Shown here: positions 8,349 to 17,323 of the stretch, piece by piece
Layout of the letters: each line of letters starts with the position of its first letter
Numbering within the stretch: position 1 is the stretch's first letter
Assembly (NCBI GenBank): GCA_937890595.1
Contig: CALADM010000032.1
Span: 1 to 55,466, forward strand
DNA: 55,466 nt
DNA from: CAJMNU01 sp905214855
GTDB taxonomy: Bacteria > Bacillota > Clostridia > Lachnospirales > Lachnospiraceae
Direction of reading: 5' to 3'
Made by a program: the position numbers and the translations under genes
Notes under the pieces: generated by a model
Databases searched by the model: none
What the model was told of the DNA's origin: nothing
The model's input: only the letters and a program-made list of their open reading frames with translations

Positions 8349-9158
8349 TCACTTCAACATAAATTTTTCTACGACATGGGCAACACCATCCTCATTGTTC
8401 GTTAAAGTAATATAATCTGCCGCTGTTCTGACCGGAAGCACCCCATTTCCCATTGCTACTCCTAAACCGGCATATTGTACCATTGTCAGATCATTATATC
8501 CATCACCACAGGCTATCATCTCTTCTCGTTTTAACCCGGTTACCTCCAAAAGACGTTCCAATGACTTTGCTTTATCAATTCCCTTTGGCAAGATCTCCAA
8601 AAAATATGGCTCAGAACGGTATACACTGTAATCTCTTCCCAGTGCAACTTTTACCCTTGGCTCTACAGTAGCAAGATAGTCTCCATCGTCTAACATCAAA
8701 AACTTTACTACAGGAAATGTTACACATTCTCTAAAATTATCTACCTGTTCCACATCCAGTTTATTGATCGCTGCCTCTTTTTTTACATAAGGACAATCTG
8801 CTTTTGGTGTGATGATTAAATCTCCATCATAAGTCAGAATATTAACCCCATACTCTTTTGCCAGATCGATAATCTTTTGATTTGATTCCACTGGAAGTGT
8901 ACGTGAAAAAACAGTCTCCATTGTCTGACAATTAATAATCATTCCACCATTAAAAGAAAGGATAAATCCCCCATATTTTTCCAGCTCCAATTCTTTTGCC
9001 AAAGGCATCACACCATATGTAGGTCTTCCTGAAGCAAGAACCACCTTTTTTCCTCTTCTCTGTGCTTCCATCAGGCATTCTTTTGTTCTTGGAGTGATCA
9101 CTTTTTCACTATTTGTCAGTGTCCCATCCAGATCTAATACAATTATTTCATAATCCAT
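8349..9158 (-). CDS. Cof-type HAD-IIB phosphatase
   Basis: A 269-residue haloacid dehalogenase hydrolase. Motif I DLDGTLTNSEK (nucleophile Asp 8, acid/base Asp 10), motif II SGRP, a C2B cap between about residues 85 and 185, motif III Lys in KGIDKAKSL, and motif IV GDGYNDLTMV are all present. These cytoplasmic enzymes dephosphorylate sugar phosphates or cofactors such as flavin and PLP precursors; the substrate cannot be read from sequence. Confidence 0.9.
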   Translation of the reverse strand: MDYEIIVLDLDGTLTNSEKVITPRTKECLMEAQRRGKKVVLASGRPTYGVMPLAKELELEKYGGFILSFNGGMIINCQTMETVFSRTLPVESNQKIIDLAKEYGVNILTYDGDLIITPKADCPYVKKEAAINKLDVEQVDNFRECVTFPVVKFLMLDDGDYLATVEPRVKVALGRDYSVYRSEPYFLEILPKGIDKAKSLERLLEVTGLKREEMIACGDGYNDLTMVQYAGLGVAMGNGVLPVRTAADYITLTNNEDGVAHVVEKFMLK

Positions 9159-9252
9159 CTTACGTTTTCTCCCTATTCATTTTCCCATTCCTATCAGCTT
9201 ATCGCCAAGTAAAACACATGATCCTTTTTATCAACTGCCAGTCGTAATGAAA

Positions 9253-9276
9253 AGAAAAGCATGTTATTCCACATGC
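9253..9276 (-). terminator. Terminator after the M28 peptidase gene
   Basis: GCATGT/ACATGC stem (9259-9264 and 9271-9276) followed on the minus strand by TTTTCTTTT. Confidence 0.55.
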
Positions 9277-9347
9277 CTTTCCCCTGTATCTTTTATATTT
9301 CTCTTATATTTCTCTTATGTTTCTTTCTAATATTTCCCTGTTTATTC

Positions 9348-10625
9348 TTATGCGTTTTTAGATGCCTCTTCTGAAGTTTTATCCAGATATTCATCAATCT
9401 TCTTTACCAGATCTTCTGGGATTCCTTTTTCTACAGGACACACTACAGAATTCACCATCTGTGCAGAAAATTCCAACACATAGGACAATGTCTTATTTAA
9501 CGCTTCCTCAGACAGATACTGCATCACATCATATCTTCCATGAATAAAGGCACTTCCCGGAACTCCAAATCTACAGAAATTCACTGCTGGAACTTTTGCA
9601 TCAGAGAATGGAATGGAATCACTGGAATAAATATCCTGTGCCACTTCTACTGGATAACCATTCATCTTCATCCAATAATCTACAAAATGAACCATAGACT
9701 CATGTGCCATAACTTTCGTCTTTTCTACTCCGATCACTGGTGCAGCGACATCCACATTAATCATCAATTTATGATTTTTCAATTCTTCTTTATGGGCAGC
9801 CACATATGCCTTACTTCCCTCTAAACCTACTTCCTCTGAACCAAACCAATTTAATTTTACGGTTCTCTTTGGTGGATTTTCTGCAAAATACTGTGCTAAT
9901 TCCAGCAAAATTACAGATCCAGCACCATTATCATATACACCAGTACTAAATGGTACGGAATCATAGTGTGCTCCAAAAGAAATGATCTCATCTGGATATT
10001 TACTTCCCTGAATTGTTGCACACACATTTTGGGAAGTCAAAGTTTTATTCTCTCCCTCCAGCTTGATCAATACCTTAGTAGCACCTTTTTCGATCATTTC
10101 AAATGCGTCTGCCATGCGGATATGGACACCTGTCAAAAGACCATACTTTGCCATAGTATTGCGTACTTTTCTCACATCCAGATCGGTCTCTTCCAATCGG
10201 TCACGCAGACCGCCACCCATAGAGATAAAACCTGCTACACCAGCTTTTGCCAGTTTTTTGTAAATTTTTGTACCTACAAAACCTGCATTGACAAGGACGA
10301 TCTTATCTTTTGCATCTGCCAAGTTTGCCTCCAGTGCACTCTCTGCATACAAAAATTCTGCGACTAAACCTTCTTTTGGAGTATTTTTTCCACATTTATA
10401 ACCAGTAACCGTATATTCCTTTTCATATGGCTCTAATACCTTTAAGACTGCTTTAGGTTCTTCTGCATCCTCAATCTCAAACTCTTCTATCTGTGGCTTC
10501 AGACCGATCTCTTCCAACCTCTCAGCTAACATCATCGCTGCCTTTTTTTCTTCCATACTTCCGGCAGTACGAACAAAACCAATCTTCTTTAAGAATTCAA
10601 ATGCGCGCTTACTCTGTTCACTCAT
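9348..10625 (-). CDS. M28 family zinc aminopeptidase with PA-like insert
   Basis: A 425-residue metallopeptidase without a signal peptide, so probably cytoplasmic. The N-terminal half contains a protease-associated-like insert (about residues 85-190). The catalytic domain shows the zinc ligands and catalytic residues in GAHYDSVPFSTGVYDNGAG (His and bridging Asp), WFGSEEVGLEGS (catalytic Glu and ligand Glu), MINVDVA and a late FIHGRYD histidine. The family releases N-terminal amino acids from peptides. It is transcribed alone. Confidence 0.85.
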   Translation of the reverse strand: MSEQSKRAFEFLKKIGFVRTAGSMEEKKAAMMLAERLEEIGLKPQIEEFEIEDAEEPKAVLKVLEPYEKEYTVTGYKCGKNTPKEGLVAEFLYAESALEANLADAKDKIVLVNAGFVGTKIYKKLAKAGVAGFISMGGGLRDRLEETDLDVRKVRNTMAKYGLLTGVHIRMADAFEMIEKGATKVLIKLEGENKTLTSQNVCATIQGSKYPDEIISFGAHYDSVPFSTGVYDNGAGSVILLELAQYFAENPPKRTVKLNWFGSEEVGLEGSKAYVAAHKEELKNHKLMINVDVAAPVIGVEKTKVMAHESMVHFVDYWMKMNGYPVEVAQDIYSSDSIPFSDAKVPAVNFCRFGVPGSAFIHGRYDVMQYLSEEALNKTLSYVLEFSAQMVNSVVCPVEKGIPEDLVKKIDEYLDKTSEEASKNA

Positions 10626-10740
10626 AGCACGAAACCTCCACTTTTTACTTTTCTCTTAGTGTACCATATTTTCTTACAATGTGAAAGTCTTTGTTCACCT
10701 ATCCCTGATCTTCCCTCATAGGTTCAAATCAACATTCTTT

Positions 10741-13281
10741 TCAAAATAAGCAGAACGGATCATATGGTCGGATACCTTCATACTGATTCGACTGCCAAAC
10801 CACTGCAACCAAATGAGCTACACAAAGTTTTAATCCTTCTATCTTTAAACTTCCGTCTTCCAATGCCTGTTTTATATTATCATGATCTTGGAAAATTCCT
10901 GGCATTACCAGATCATTTCCTGCTCTCATACATCCTGACGCAGTACAATCTGGGTCATTATGTGTGGTTGTCCAGTCTGTCATGATCACTCCTCTGAAAT
11001 TCCACTCATCTCTTGCCGCCTTTGTACAGATATCAAAGTTATTCGCTGCATGAATGCCATTGATAAAATTATAGCTTGTCATAATAGACATTGGCTGAGA
11101 TTCCTTTACTGCAATCTCAAAACCTTTCAGATAGATTTCTCTCAGTGTCCGTTCAGACAGGATAGAATTGGAATGCATTCTGTTATCTTCCTGATTGTTG
11201 CACGCAAAATGTTTGATCGTTGTACCGCATCCCGGTTCGCTCTGTACTCCTTTTGTGATCGCAGCCGCCATTTTACCAGTCAAAAGAGGATCTTCTGCAT
11301 AATATTCAAAGTTTCTTCCACAAAGTGGATTTCTATGGATATTCATTCCCGGTGCCAGCCACAATGTCACACAGAATTCCTGCATCTCCTCTGCCACTGC
11401 TTTTCCAACTTCATATAAAAGTTCCTCATCCCAGCTCTGGGCTAAAAGCGTTCCGACCGGCATAGCGGTGCAATATTGATACCATGTCTCTCCTACTGCC
11501 TCTATCTTTTCCCTGCACAAAAAACCACCTTCCAGATTGTTTTCAAATGGCATATGGACTAAATTTCCATTTTCAACCTGATAACTCTTTGTCAATCTCA
11601 ATCCTGCTGGTCCATCTGCCAAGACAATGCTTGCAAGTTCCTGTTCCTGTGCACATGCACTTGTCTGCGCCGCAGAACCCGGCACACTGACTCCTGCAGA
11701 GCCTAAATTGCTCTCCTGTCCTTTTGCCGGATCTCCTGTAGCCAACAAAATAAGCTGTTCCACTGTCAGGCTGTCTACAAATTTTCTTACCGGATCTGCG
11801 ATTTTTTGACTCTCTATTCCATATACATTCTCTTTGGTCACGATATCACTGTCCTTAATATGGATCGATGGTTTTCCTTCTGACTGAGAAATCCAGACAT
11901 TTCTCTTTTCTTGTACTGCTTCACTTGGAGCTTTCATTTCTTCCAAATTCTCTTTTAATGGGCAGATATTCTCTGTTTTCTCAATGACAATATCCGTATC
12001 TAGGATCAAAGAAGCTTCCAAAGAAGAGGTTTGTAAGCTATTTCCAACAAAAATACCATAGATTCCTTTCTCCATCACCCATCCCGGCATTTTTTCACAA
12101 TAAGAACTCAAAACAGAAAGCGGAAATATAATTACCATCTCCTGCATTTCTCCCGGAGCCAGCAATTTCGTTTTCTTAAAACCTGCTAATCTGCGATACT
12201 CTTTTGCCATTTTATCCTGAGGACAAGATACATAAAGCTGTACCACTTCTTTTGCAGCAAACTGTTCTCCTATGTTTTTTACCTGTACCTTTACACCGAT
12301 TTTTGCATGATCTGTTCCAAGGTCAAAATGTTCTATTCCTATCGTTTTGATCTCAAACCGTGTATAGGACAGACCAAATCCAAAACCATAACGTACTGGC
12401 ACATCAAAAGTATCAAAATACCGGTATCCTACAAAAATACCTTCTTCATATTTTTCTGTCTCTACATTGCCATTATTATGAGAAAAACTGGAGGAATTTG
12501 GATAATCTTTATAAGAAATCGCCCAAGTATCTGTCATCTTTCCGCTTGGTGTCACCTTTCCCAAAAGAACATCTGCCACACTGTTTCCGGCTTCCATTCC
12601 AGGTTGTACAATCTGAAGTACTGCCTCTATATTAGCAAACTCATCCAGCATAGAAAGTTCCACAAGACCACCTGTATTGAGCAGCAAAATGACATGGGAG
12701 TATAATTCACAGATTTTTGCTATGATTTCATGCTCTTTTTCACTAACCTGATAATCGCCTTCTTCATTAAAACGGTCACTTCCCTCTCCTGCTACACGAC
12801 TCAAAACATAAATCGCTGTGTCTGTATCTGTTTTTTCAGGAAGTTCTCCCGCTGGGACAAAAAATGGTGTCTCACTATAAGATCTAAAAAAACCTACACC
12901 ATCGCCTTTTTCTACAGATTCTAACTTCTTCCAAATGATATCACGCCAGTCTTCCCTTGCCTTTTTATATTGTGCATCAAAAGCAGCAATCCACTCTTTT
13001 GTTGTAATCTCTACCCCTGCAAGTTGTAACCCTTCATAAATACTGACAACAGAGCGTTCATTCACATCACCAGATCCTGTTCCGCCTTTAATTGTCTTAG
13101 AAGCTCCTGCCCCATAAAGAGCAATCTTACTCTTTTCTTTTAAAGGAAGCAGATTTCCCTCATTTTTCAAAAGGACAAATCCCTCTTCCGCTGCTTTTCT
13201 GGCTATGATCCTATGCTTTTTTTCATAGGAACGCTCATTTACTTCTGTTGTCCCAGTAAAATGCATTTGTTTCATTTTCAT
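10741..13281 (-). CDS. GH3 beta-glucosidase with permuted domain order
   Basis: An 846-residue glycoside hydrolase family 3 enzyme whose domains are in reversed order. The (alpha/beta)6 sandwich domain comes first (about residues 30-290, containing EEGFVLLKNEGNLLPL and KYEEGIFVGYRYFD), then a fibronectin-III-like domain (about 320-430), and the catalytic TIM barrel last (about 500-830). In the barrel, DGPAGLRL, RNPLCGRNFEYYAEDPLLTG, IKHFACNNQEDNR and the nucleophile Asp of VIMTDWTT (residue 769) are visible. The same order is known in beta-glucosidases of rumen Butyrivibrio and Ruminococcus. There is no signal peptide, so it likely cleaves imported oligosaccharides. Confidence 0.9.
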   Translation of the reverse strand: MKMKQMHFTGTTEVNERSYEKKHRIIARKAAEEGFVLLKNEGNLLPLKEKSKIALYGAGASKTIKGGTGSGDVNERSVVSIYEGLQLAGVEITTKEWIAAFDAQYKKAREDWRDIIWKKLESVEKGDGVGFFRSYSETPFFVPAGELPEKTDTDTAIYVLSRVAGEGSDRFNEEGDYQVSEKEHEIIAKICELYSHVILLLNTGGLVELSMLDEFANIEAVLQIVQPGMEAGNSVADVLLGKVTPSGKMTDTWAISYKDYPNSSSFSHNNGNVETEKYEEGIFVGYRYFDTFDVPVRYGFGFGLSYTRFEIKTIGIEHFDLGTDHAKIGVKVQVKNIGEQFAAKEVVQLYVSCPQDKMAKEYRRLAGFKKTKLLAPGEMQEMVIIFPLSVLSSYCEKMPGWVMEKGIYGIFVGNSLQTSSLEASLILDTDIVIEKTENICPLKENLEEMKAPSEAVQEKRNVWISQSEGKPSIHIKDSDIVTKENVYGIESQKIADPVRKFVDSLTVEQLILLATGDPAKGQESNLGSAGVSVPGSAAQTSACAQEQELASIVLADGPAGLRLTKSYQVENGNLVHMPFENNLEGGFLCREKIEAVGETWYQYCTAMPVGTLLAQSWDEELLYEVGKAVAEEMQEFCVTLWLAPGMNIHRNPLCGRNFEYYAEDPLLTGKMAAAITKGVQSEPGCGTTIKHFACNNQEDNRMHSNSILSERTLREIYLKGFEIAVKESQPMSIMTSYNFINGIHAANNFDICTKAARDEWNFRGVIMTDWTTTHNDPDCTASGCMRAGNDLVMPGIFQDHDNIKQALEDGSLKIEGLKLCVAHLVAVVWQSNQYEGIRPYDPFCLF

Positions 13282-13410
13282 CGATATCCTTCCTCCATTC
13301 TCTTCTTATCTATCCTCAATCTATTATTTTTCTTAGTTTTTACTTTCTTTCCCATACATTTCACCTAACCACACATCCCCAGTTTACCTACAGGTCAAGA
13401 GTCAGGCTGT

Positions 13411-13457
13411 AAATGCAAAGAGGGGCACAGATATATTTCTATACCTATGCCCCTCCT
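13411..13457 (-). terminator. Terminator of the decarboxylase operon
   Basis: Perfect GAGGGGCA/TGCCCCTC stem (13420-13427 and 13448-13455) with a modest U-run, 36 nt past the last stop codon. Confidence 0.6.
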
Positions 13458-13492
13458 TTCACCTTTTATTGGATTTTTTATAAATCTTTGTA

Positions 13493-14899
13493 TTATACCG
13501 GATAAGATTTATCTTTTGCTATAGAAGTATCTACCTTTGTCTGCTGTGCCTCACGGTATTTGAAGAATTCTTCTGCTACCTTCGGGAACAGAGCATAAGA
13601 CAATACGTCTTCATCCTGCTGTTTCCAACGTGCACATTCTTTCTCAAACTGTGGAAGCTGTGGTGGAATCAGATCAGCCGGACGGCAAGTGATCGGTTTC
13701 TCATCTCCGATAACCTTCTTCTGTACTTCAGCATTGAATGGTTTTACAGTCTGTCCAAATTCACCCATCAGGATCTTCTTAGACTCTTTTGTAACCATCT
13801 TATATCTCTCACCAGACAATACATTCAAAACTGCCTGTGTACCAACGATCTGGGATGATGGTGTAACCAGCGGCGGCTCTCCAAAGTCTTTTCTTACTCT
13901 CGGAACTTCTTCCAGAACTTCGTAATACTTATCCTCTGCTCCTGCCTCTTTCAGCTGGGAAACCAGATTGGACAACATACCTCCCGGAACCTGATACTGT
14001 AAGGTCTTGATATTGACACCCAGAACCTTCGGATTCAAAAGACCAGTCTTCAAAGCATCCTCACGAAGTGGACGGAAATACTCTGCGATCTCAGCGAGAA
14101 GCGCCTGATCATATCCTGTATCATATGGTGTGCCACGGAATGTCTCAACCATAACCTCAGTAGCCGGCTGGCTAGTTCCCAGTGCCAGAGGAGACATTGC
14201 AGTATCAATGATATCACATCCAGACTCTACAGCTTTCAAATATGTCATGGAAGCTACACCAGAAGTATAGTGTGTATGCAGATCAATTGGAAGTTTTGTA
14301 GCATCTTTCAGCGCACTTACCAATTCCTGTGCAGCATATGGTGTCAAAAGACCAGCCATATCCTTGATACAGATAGAATCTGCTCCCATATCCTCAATTC
14401 TCTTTGCAATATCTTTCCAGTAATCCAGAGTATATGCATCTCCTAAAGTATAGCAAAGAGCGATCTGTGCATGTCCCTTTTCCTTGTTTGCAGCTTTTAC
14501 TGCAGTCTGCAGGTTTCTTAAATCGTTCAGACAGTCAAAAATACGAATGATATCAATACCATTTGCAATGGACTTCTGTACAAAATATTCTACTACATCA
14601 TCTGCATAATGGTTGTATCCAAGGATGTTCTGACCTCTGAACAACATCTGCAGTTTTGTATTTTTAAAGCCGTCTCTCAGCTTTCTCAGTCTCTCCCATG
14701 GATCTTCCTTCAGGAAACGCAGGGAAGCATCAAATGTCGCACCACCCCAGCACTCTACTGCATAGTAGCCGACTTTATCCATTTTTTCAACGATCGGAAG
14801 CATCTGTTCCGTCGTCATTCTTGTAGCCAGCAAGGACTGGTGTGCGTCACGAAGGACAGTCTCCACGATCTTAACTGGCTTCTTCTCTATCTCAGCCAT
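13493..14899 (-). CDS. oadA: Oxaloacetate decarboxylase alpha / 5S-type carboxyltransferase
   Basis: A 468-residue carboxyltransferase of the pyruvate carboxylase subunit B/5S transcarboxylase family. Signature regions: ETVLRDAHQSLLATRM (metal-binding Asp), WGGATFDASLRFLKEDPW, FRGQNILGYNHY, CIKDMAGLLTP (carbamylated/biotin-reacting Lys region) and LHTHYTSG (metal-binding histidines). It ends without the biotinyl domain that many OadA proteins carry, consistent with the separate carrier gene upstream. It is the last gene of the operon and is preceded by AGGAGG. It moves a carboxyl group between oxaloacetate/pyruvate and carrier biotin. Confidence 0.88.
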   Translation of the reverse strand: MAEIEKKPVKIVETVLRDAHQSLLATRMTTEQMLPIVEKMDKVGYYAVECWGGATFDASLRFLKEDPWERLRKLRDGFKNTKLQMLFRGQNILGYNHYADDVVEYFVQKSIANGIDIIRIFDCLNDLRNLQTAVKAANKEKGHAQIALCYTLGDAYTLDYWKDIAKRIEDMGADSICIKDMAGLLTPYAAQELVSALKDATKLPIDLHTHYTSGVASMTYLKAVESGCDIIDTAMSPLALGTSQPATEVMVETFRGTPYDTGYDQALLAEIAEYFRPLREDALKTGLLNPKVLGVNIKTLQYQVPGGMLSNLVSQLKEAGAEDKYYEVLEEVPRVRKDFGEPPLVTPSSQIVGTQAVLNVLSGERYKMVTKESKKILMGEFGQTVKPFNAEVQKKVIGDEKPITCRPADLIPPQLPQFEKECARWKQQDEDVLSYALFPKVAEEFFKYREAQQTKVDTSIAKDKSYPV

Positions 14900-14931
14900 T
14901 GTCTTACCTCCTCAAATTGTTTCGTATCTAG

Positions 14932-16080
14932 TTATACTCCAAAGATTGCCATAAACGTACCCGCGGCAACCGCTGTACCGATAACACCGGCTACATTCGG
15001 TCCCATTGCATGCATCAGAAGGAAGTTTGTAGGATCTGCCTCAGCACCTACCTTCTGGGATACTCGTGCTGCCATCGGAACTGCAGATACACCAGCAGAA
15101 CCAATCAGTGGATTTACCTTTCCTCCAGTTACTTTGCACATAATCTTACCAAAGATAACACCTGCCGCAGTTCCCAATGCAAATGCGATCAGACCAAGAA
15201 CGACGATCTTGATCGTTGTCATCTTTAAGAATGCCTCTGCGCTAGTTGTTGCACCAACAGAAACACCTAAAACGATAACTACAATATACATCAACGCATT
15301 GGATGCAGTTTCAGCCAGCTGTTTTACAACGCCAGACTCACGGAACAGGTTTCCTAACATCAGCATACCAACAAGTGGTGCTGTAGTTGGGAGAATCAGA
15401 CAAACAACAACTGTAACGATGATCGGGAATAAGATCTTCTCCAGTTTAGATACCGGACGGAGCTGTTCCATCTTGATCTTACGTTCTTTTTCTGTTGTCA
15501 GAGCTTTCATGATCGGTGGCTGAATGATCGGAACCAGAGCCATATAAGAATATGCTGCCACTGCGATCGGTCCTAAGTATTCAGTCTGTCCCAGCTTACC
15601 TGCAAGGAAGATAGAAGTCGGACCATCAGCACCTCCGATGATGGAGATTGCTGCTGCTGCTTTATCATTGAATCCCATAAAGATTGCCATGAAATAAGCA
15701 CCATAAATACCAAACTGAGCTGCTGCACCAAGCAGGAAACTCTTAGGGTTTGCAATCAACGGACCAAAATCTGTCATTGCACCGACACCCATAAAGATTA
15801 AGGATGGCAGAATACTCCATTCATCCAGCAAATAGAAGTAATACAGCAAACCGCCAACGCCATTGGATGAATCTTCGATTGCCAGCATAATATCCGGATA
15901 GATATTAACAAGCAGCATACCAAAGGAAATCGGAACCAGCAAAAGCGGCTCAAATCCTTTTTTGATAGCCAGATACAAGAAAATAAAGGCTACCGCAATC
16001 ATTACAAAGTTTCCCCATGTAAGATTTACAAATGCTGTCTGCTGAAGAAGATTTCCCATTGTTGTTAAAATGTAATCCAT
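14932..16080 (-). CDS. oadB: Na+-translocating decarboxylase beta subunit
   Basis: The membrane subunit that decarboxylates carboxybiotin and exports Na+. It has about 9-11 hydrophobic helices and the family signatures LLFMGVGAMTDFGPL-like (about residues 93-110), IIGGADGPTSIFLAGK (about 147-162) and GVSVGA/SAGVSAVPMAARV near the C-terminus, which in characterised beta subunits line the Na+ path. I chose the ATG at 16080, preceded by GGAGGG; the in-frame ATG 5 codons upstream overlaps that site. A variant of its GGADGP motif recurs in the M56 protein at 38373-40082. Confidence 0.93.
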   Translation of the reverse strand: MDYILTTMGNLLQQTAFVNLTWGNFVMIAVAFIFLYLAIKKGFEPLLLVPISFGMLLVNIYPDIMLAIEDSSNGVGGLLYYFYLLDEWSILPSLIFMGVGAMTDFGPLIANPKSFLLGAAAQFGIYGAYFMAIFMGFNDKAAAAISIIGGADGPTSIFLAGKLGQTEYLGPIAVAAYSYMALVPIIQPPIMKALTTEKERKIKMEQLRPVSKLEKILFPIIVTVVVCLILPTTAPLVGMLMLGNLFRESGVVKQLAETASNALMYIVVIVLGVSVGATTSAEAFLKMTTIKIVVLGLIAFALGTAAGVIFGKIMCKVTGGKVNPLIGSAGVSAVPMAARVSQKVGAEADPTNFLLMHAMGPNVAGVIGTAVAAGTFMAIFGV

Positions 16081-16146
16081 AGTGAATCCCTCCATGTAGA
16101 ATGTCCATCACAGTACCAAAACAGGTACTGCCCACAGCACTTTATA

Positions 16147-16512
16147 TTAGTTTAATGTAGCGATGGTTGCGCCTGCTTCTACGGAATCACCAACAGATAC
16201 ATTGATGCTTGCTACGGTTCCATCCTGCGGAGCTACGATTTCATTTTCCATCTTCATTGCTTCCAGAACCAGAAGAACATCGCCCTTCTTTACAGCCTGT
16301 CCCGGATTTGCCTTTACAGCTAAGATCTTTCCTGGCATTGGAGCTGCTACCTTTACAGAACCAGCTGCGCCTGCTGCCTTTGGTGCTGCCTTTGGAGCTG
16401 CTGGCTTCGGTGCTGCCGCTTTTGGTGCTGCTGGTGCAGCTGCGCCTGCTGCGCCCTCTTCTACGGTAACTTCATAAACATTGCCATTCACGGTAATTGT
16501 ATATGTCTTCAT
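16147..16512 (-). CDS. Biotin carrier protein of the decarboxylase (gamma/1.3S type)
   Basis: A 121-residue acyl carrier. An N-terminal beta segment (MKTYTITVNGNVYEVTVEEG) leads into an alanine/proline/lysine linker with repeated AAPK units (about residues 20-50) and a biotinyl domain with EAMKMEN, where Lys 87 is the predicted biotin site. It shuttles the carboxyl group between the cytoplasmic carboxyltransferases and the membrane subunit. The low-complexity linker is normal for the family and provides swing. Confidence 0.93.
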   Translation of the reverse strand: MKTYTITVNGNVYEVTVEEGAAGAAAPAAPKAAAPKPAAPKAAPKAAGAAGSVKVAAPMPGKILAVKANPGQAVKKGDVLLVLEAMKMENEIVAPQDGTVASINVSVGDSVEAGATIATLN

Positions 16513-16531
16513 GATTTCATCCTCCTAAAAT

Positions 16532-17305
16532 TTATGCTCTTTTCCATTTTGATGTTGGTACACGTTTGATAGAACGCACTACCAGACCATTTGATACTGT
16601 ATTTGAGTCATCCTCAGACGCCGCTGCGATAGCTGCTGTGATAACAGCTACCAGCTCCAGATCGTCTGTCAGATCTTCTTCCTCTTCTTCCTCCACAGGA
16701 GCTGCCTCTACCGGTGTCGGAGCTGGCACATTTGCCTGTGCCTTTGCTTTCTGTCCTTCCTCCCACTTATGGATAAAGTTAAAGCAATAGATCAAAAGGC
16801 TGATCAGGATCAATACCGCAAATACAGTTCCCATACCCATCAAAGTATTAAGACCAGCTTTGCTAAGTCTCTCGCCTGTTGAATACTCAGGATTAAAGCT
16901 CATGGAAATGTACTGTGCTACATTCTCATCCACTCCCATGCTGAATGTCATTTTACGTTTCTCGTAACTTGCGTTGACATCGATCATATATCCGTCATCT
17001 GTCTTTGAGACATCAATGGTGTCGATCGCCACAAAAGATCCCAGATCTTCCTGTACTCCCTCCCATGATTCCAGAGCAGAATACATAACTGTGTCTTTCT
17101 GTTGCTCTGACTGCTCCTTATAAGAAAGGATGTCGGTCTCAGAAAGGTTATTGAACAGTTCCAGGAACTGTGTACCGACCTGCTCCAGATTAGCGGCCAG
17201 AGTCACATCCACGCTGTTATCCTTTGTCTGACCTGTACAAGCTGTCATACCAAGGAGACAAGCCACCATGCACAGTACCAACAAAACTTTTTTCATATGC
17301 TTCAT
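16532..17305 (-). CDS. OadG-like delta subunit fused to an N-terminal lipoprotein domain
   Basis: The N-terminus is a lipoprotein signal (KKVLLVLCMVACLLGMTAC, lipobox LGMTAC) followed by an extracytoplasmic domain of about 110 residues (DILSYKEQSEQQK...YSTG). A single transmembrane helix (GMGTVFAVLILISLLIYCF) and an OadG-like cytoplasmic tail with proline and a run of glutamates (VEEEEEEDLTDDLELVAVITAAIAAA, described here in part) follow. OadG subunits anchor and stabilise the alpha-beta complex. Both a lipid anchor and an outside domain make this larger than a plain OadG. The ATG two codons after the annotated longest start fits GAGGTGG best. Confidence 0.75.
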   Translation of the reverse strand: MKHMKKVLLVLCMVACLLGMTACTGQTKDNSVDVTLAANLEQVGTQFLELFNNLSETDILSYKEQSEQQKDTVMYSALESWEGVQEDLGSFVAIDTIDVSKTDDGYMIDVNASYEKRKMTFSMGVDENVAQYISMSFNPEYSTGERLSKAGLNTLMGMGTVFAVLILISLLIYCFNFIHKWEEGQKAKAQANVPAPTPVEAAPVEEEEEEDLTDDLELVAVITAAIAAASEDDSNTVSNGLVVRSIKRVPTSKWKRA

Positions 17306-17323
17306 AGTCATGCCACCTCGTCC

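Noticed and set aside
16147..16477. Plus-strand long frames opposite the biotin carrier and OadG genes.
   Set aside because: They are antisense shadows of alanine/proline-rich codons and lack ribosome binding sites.
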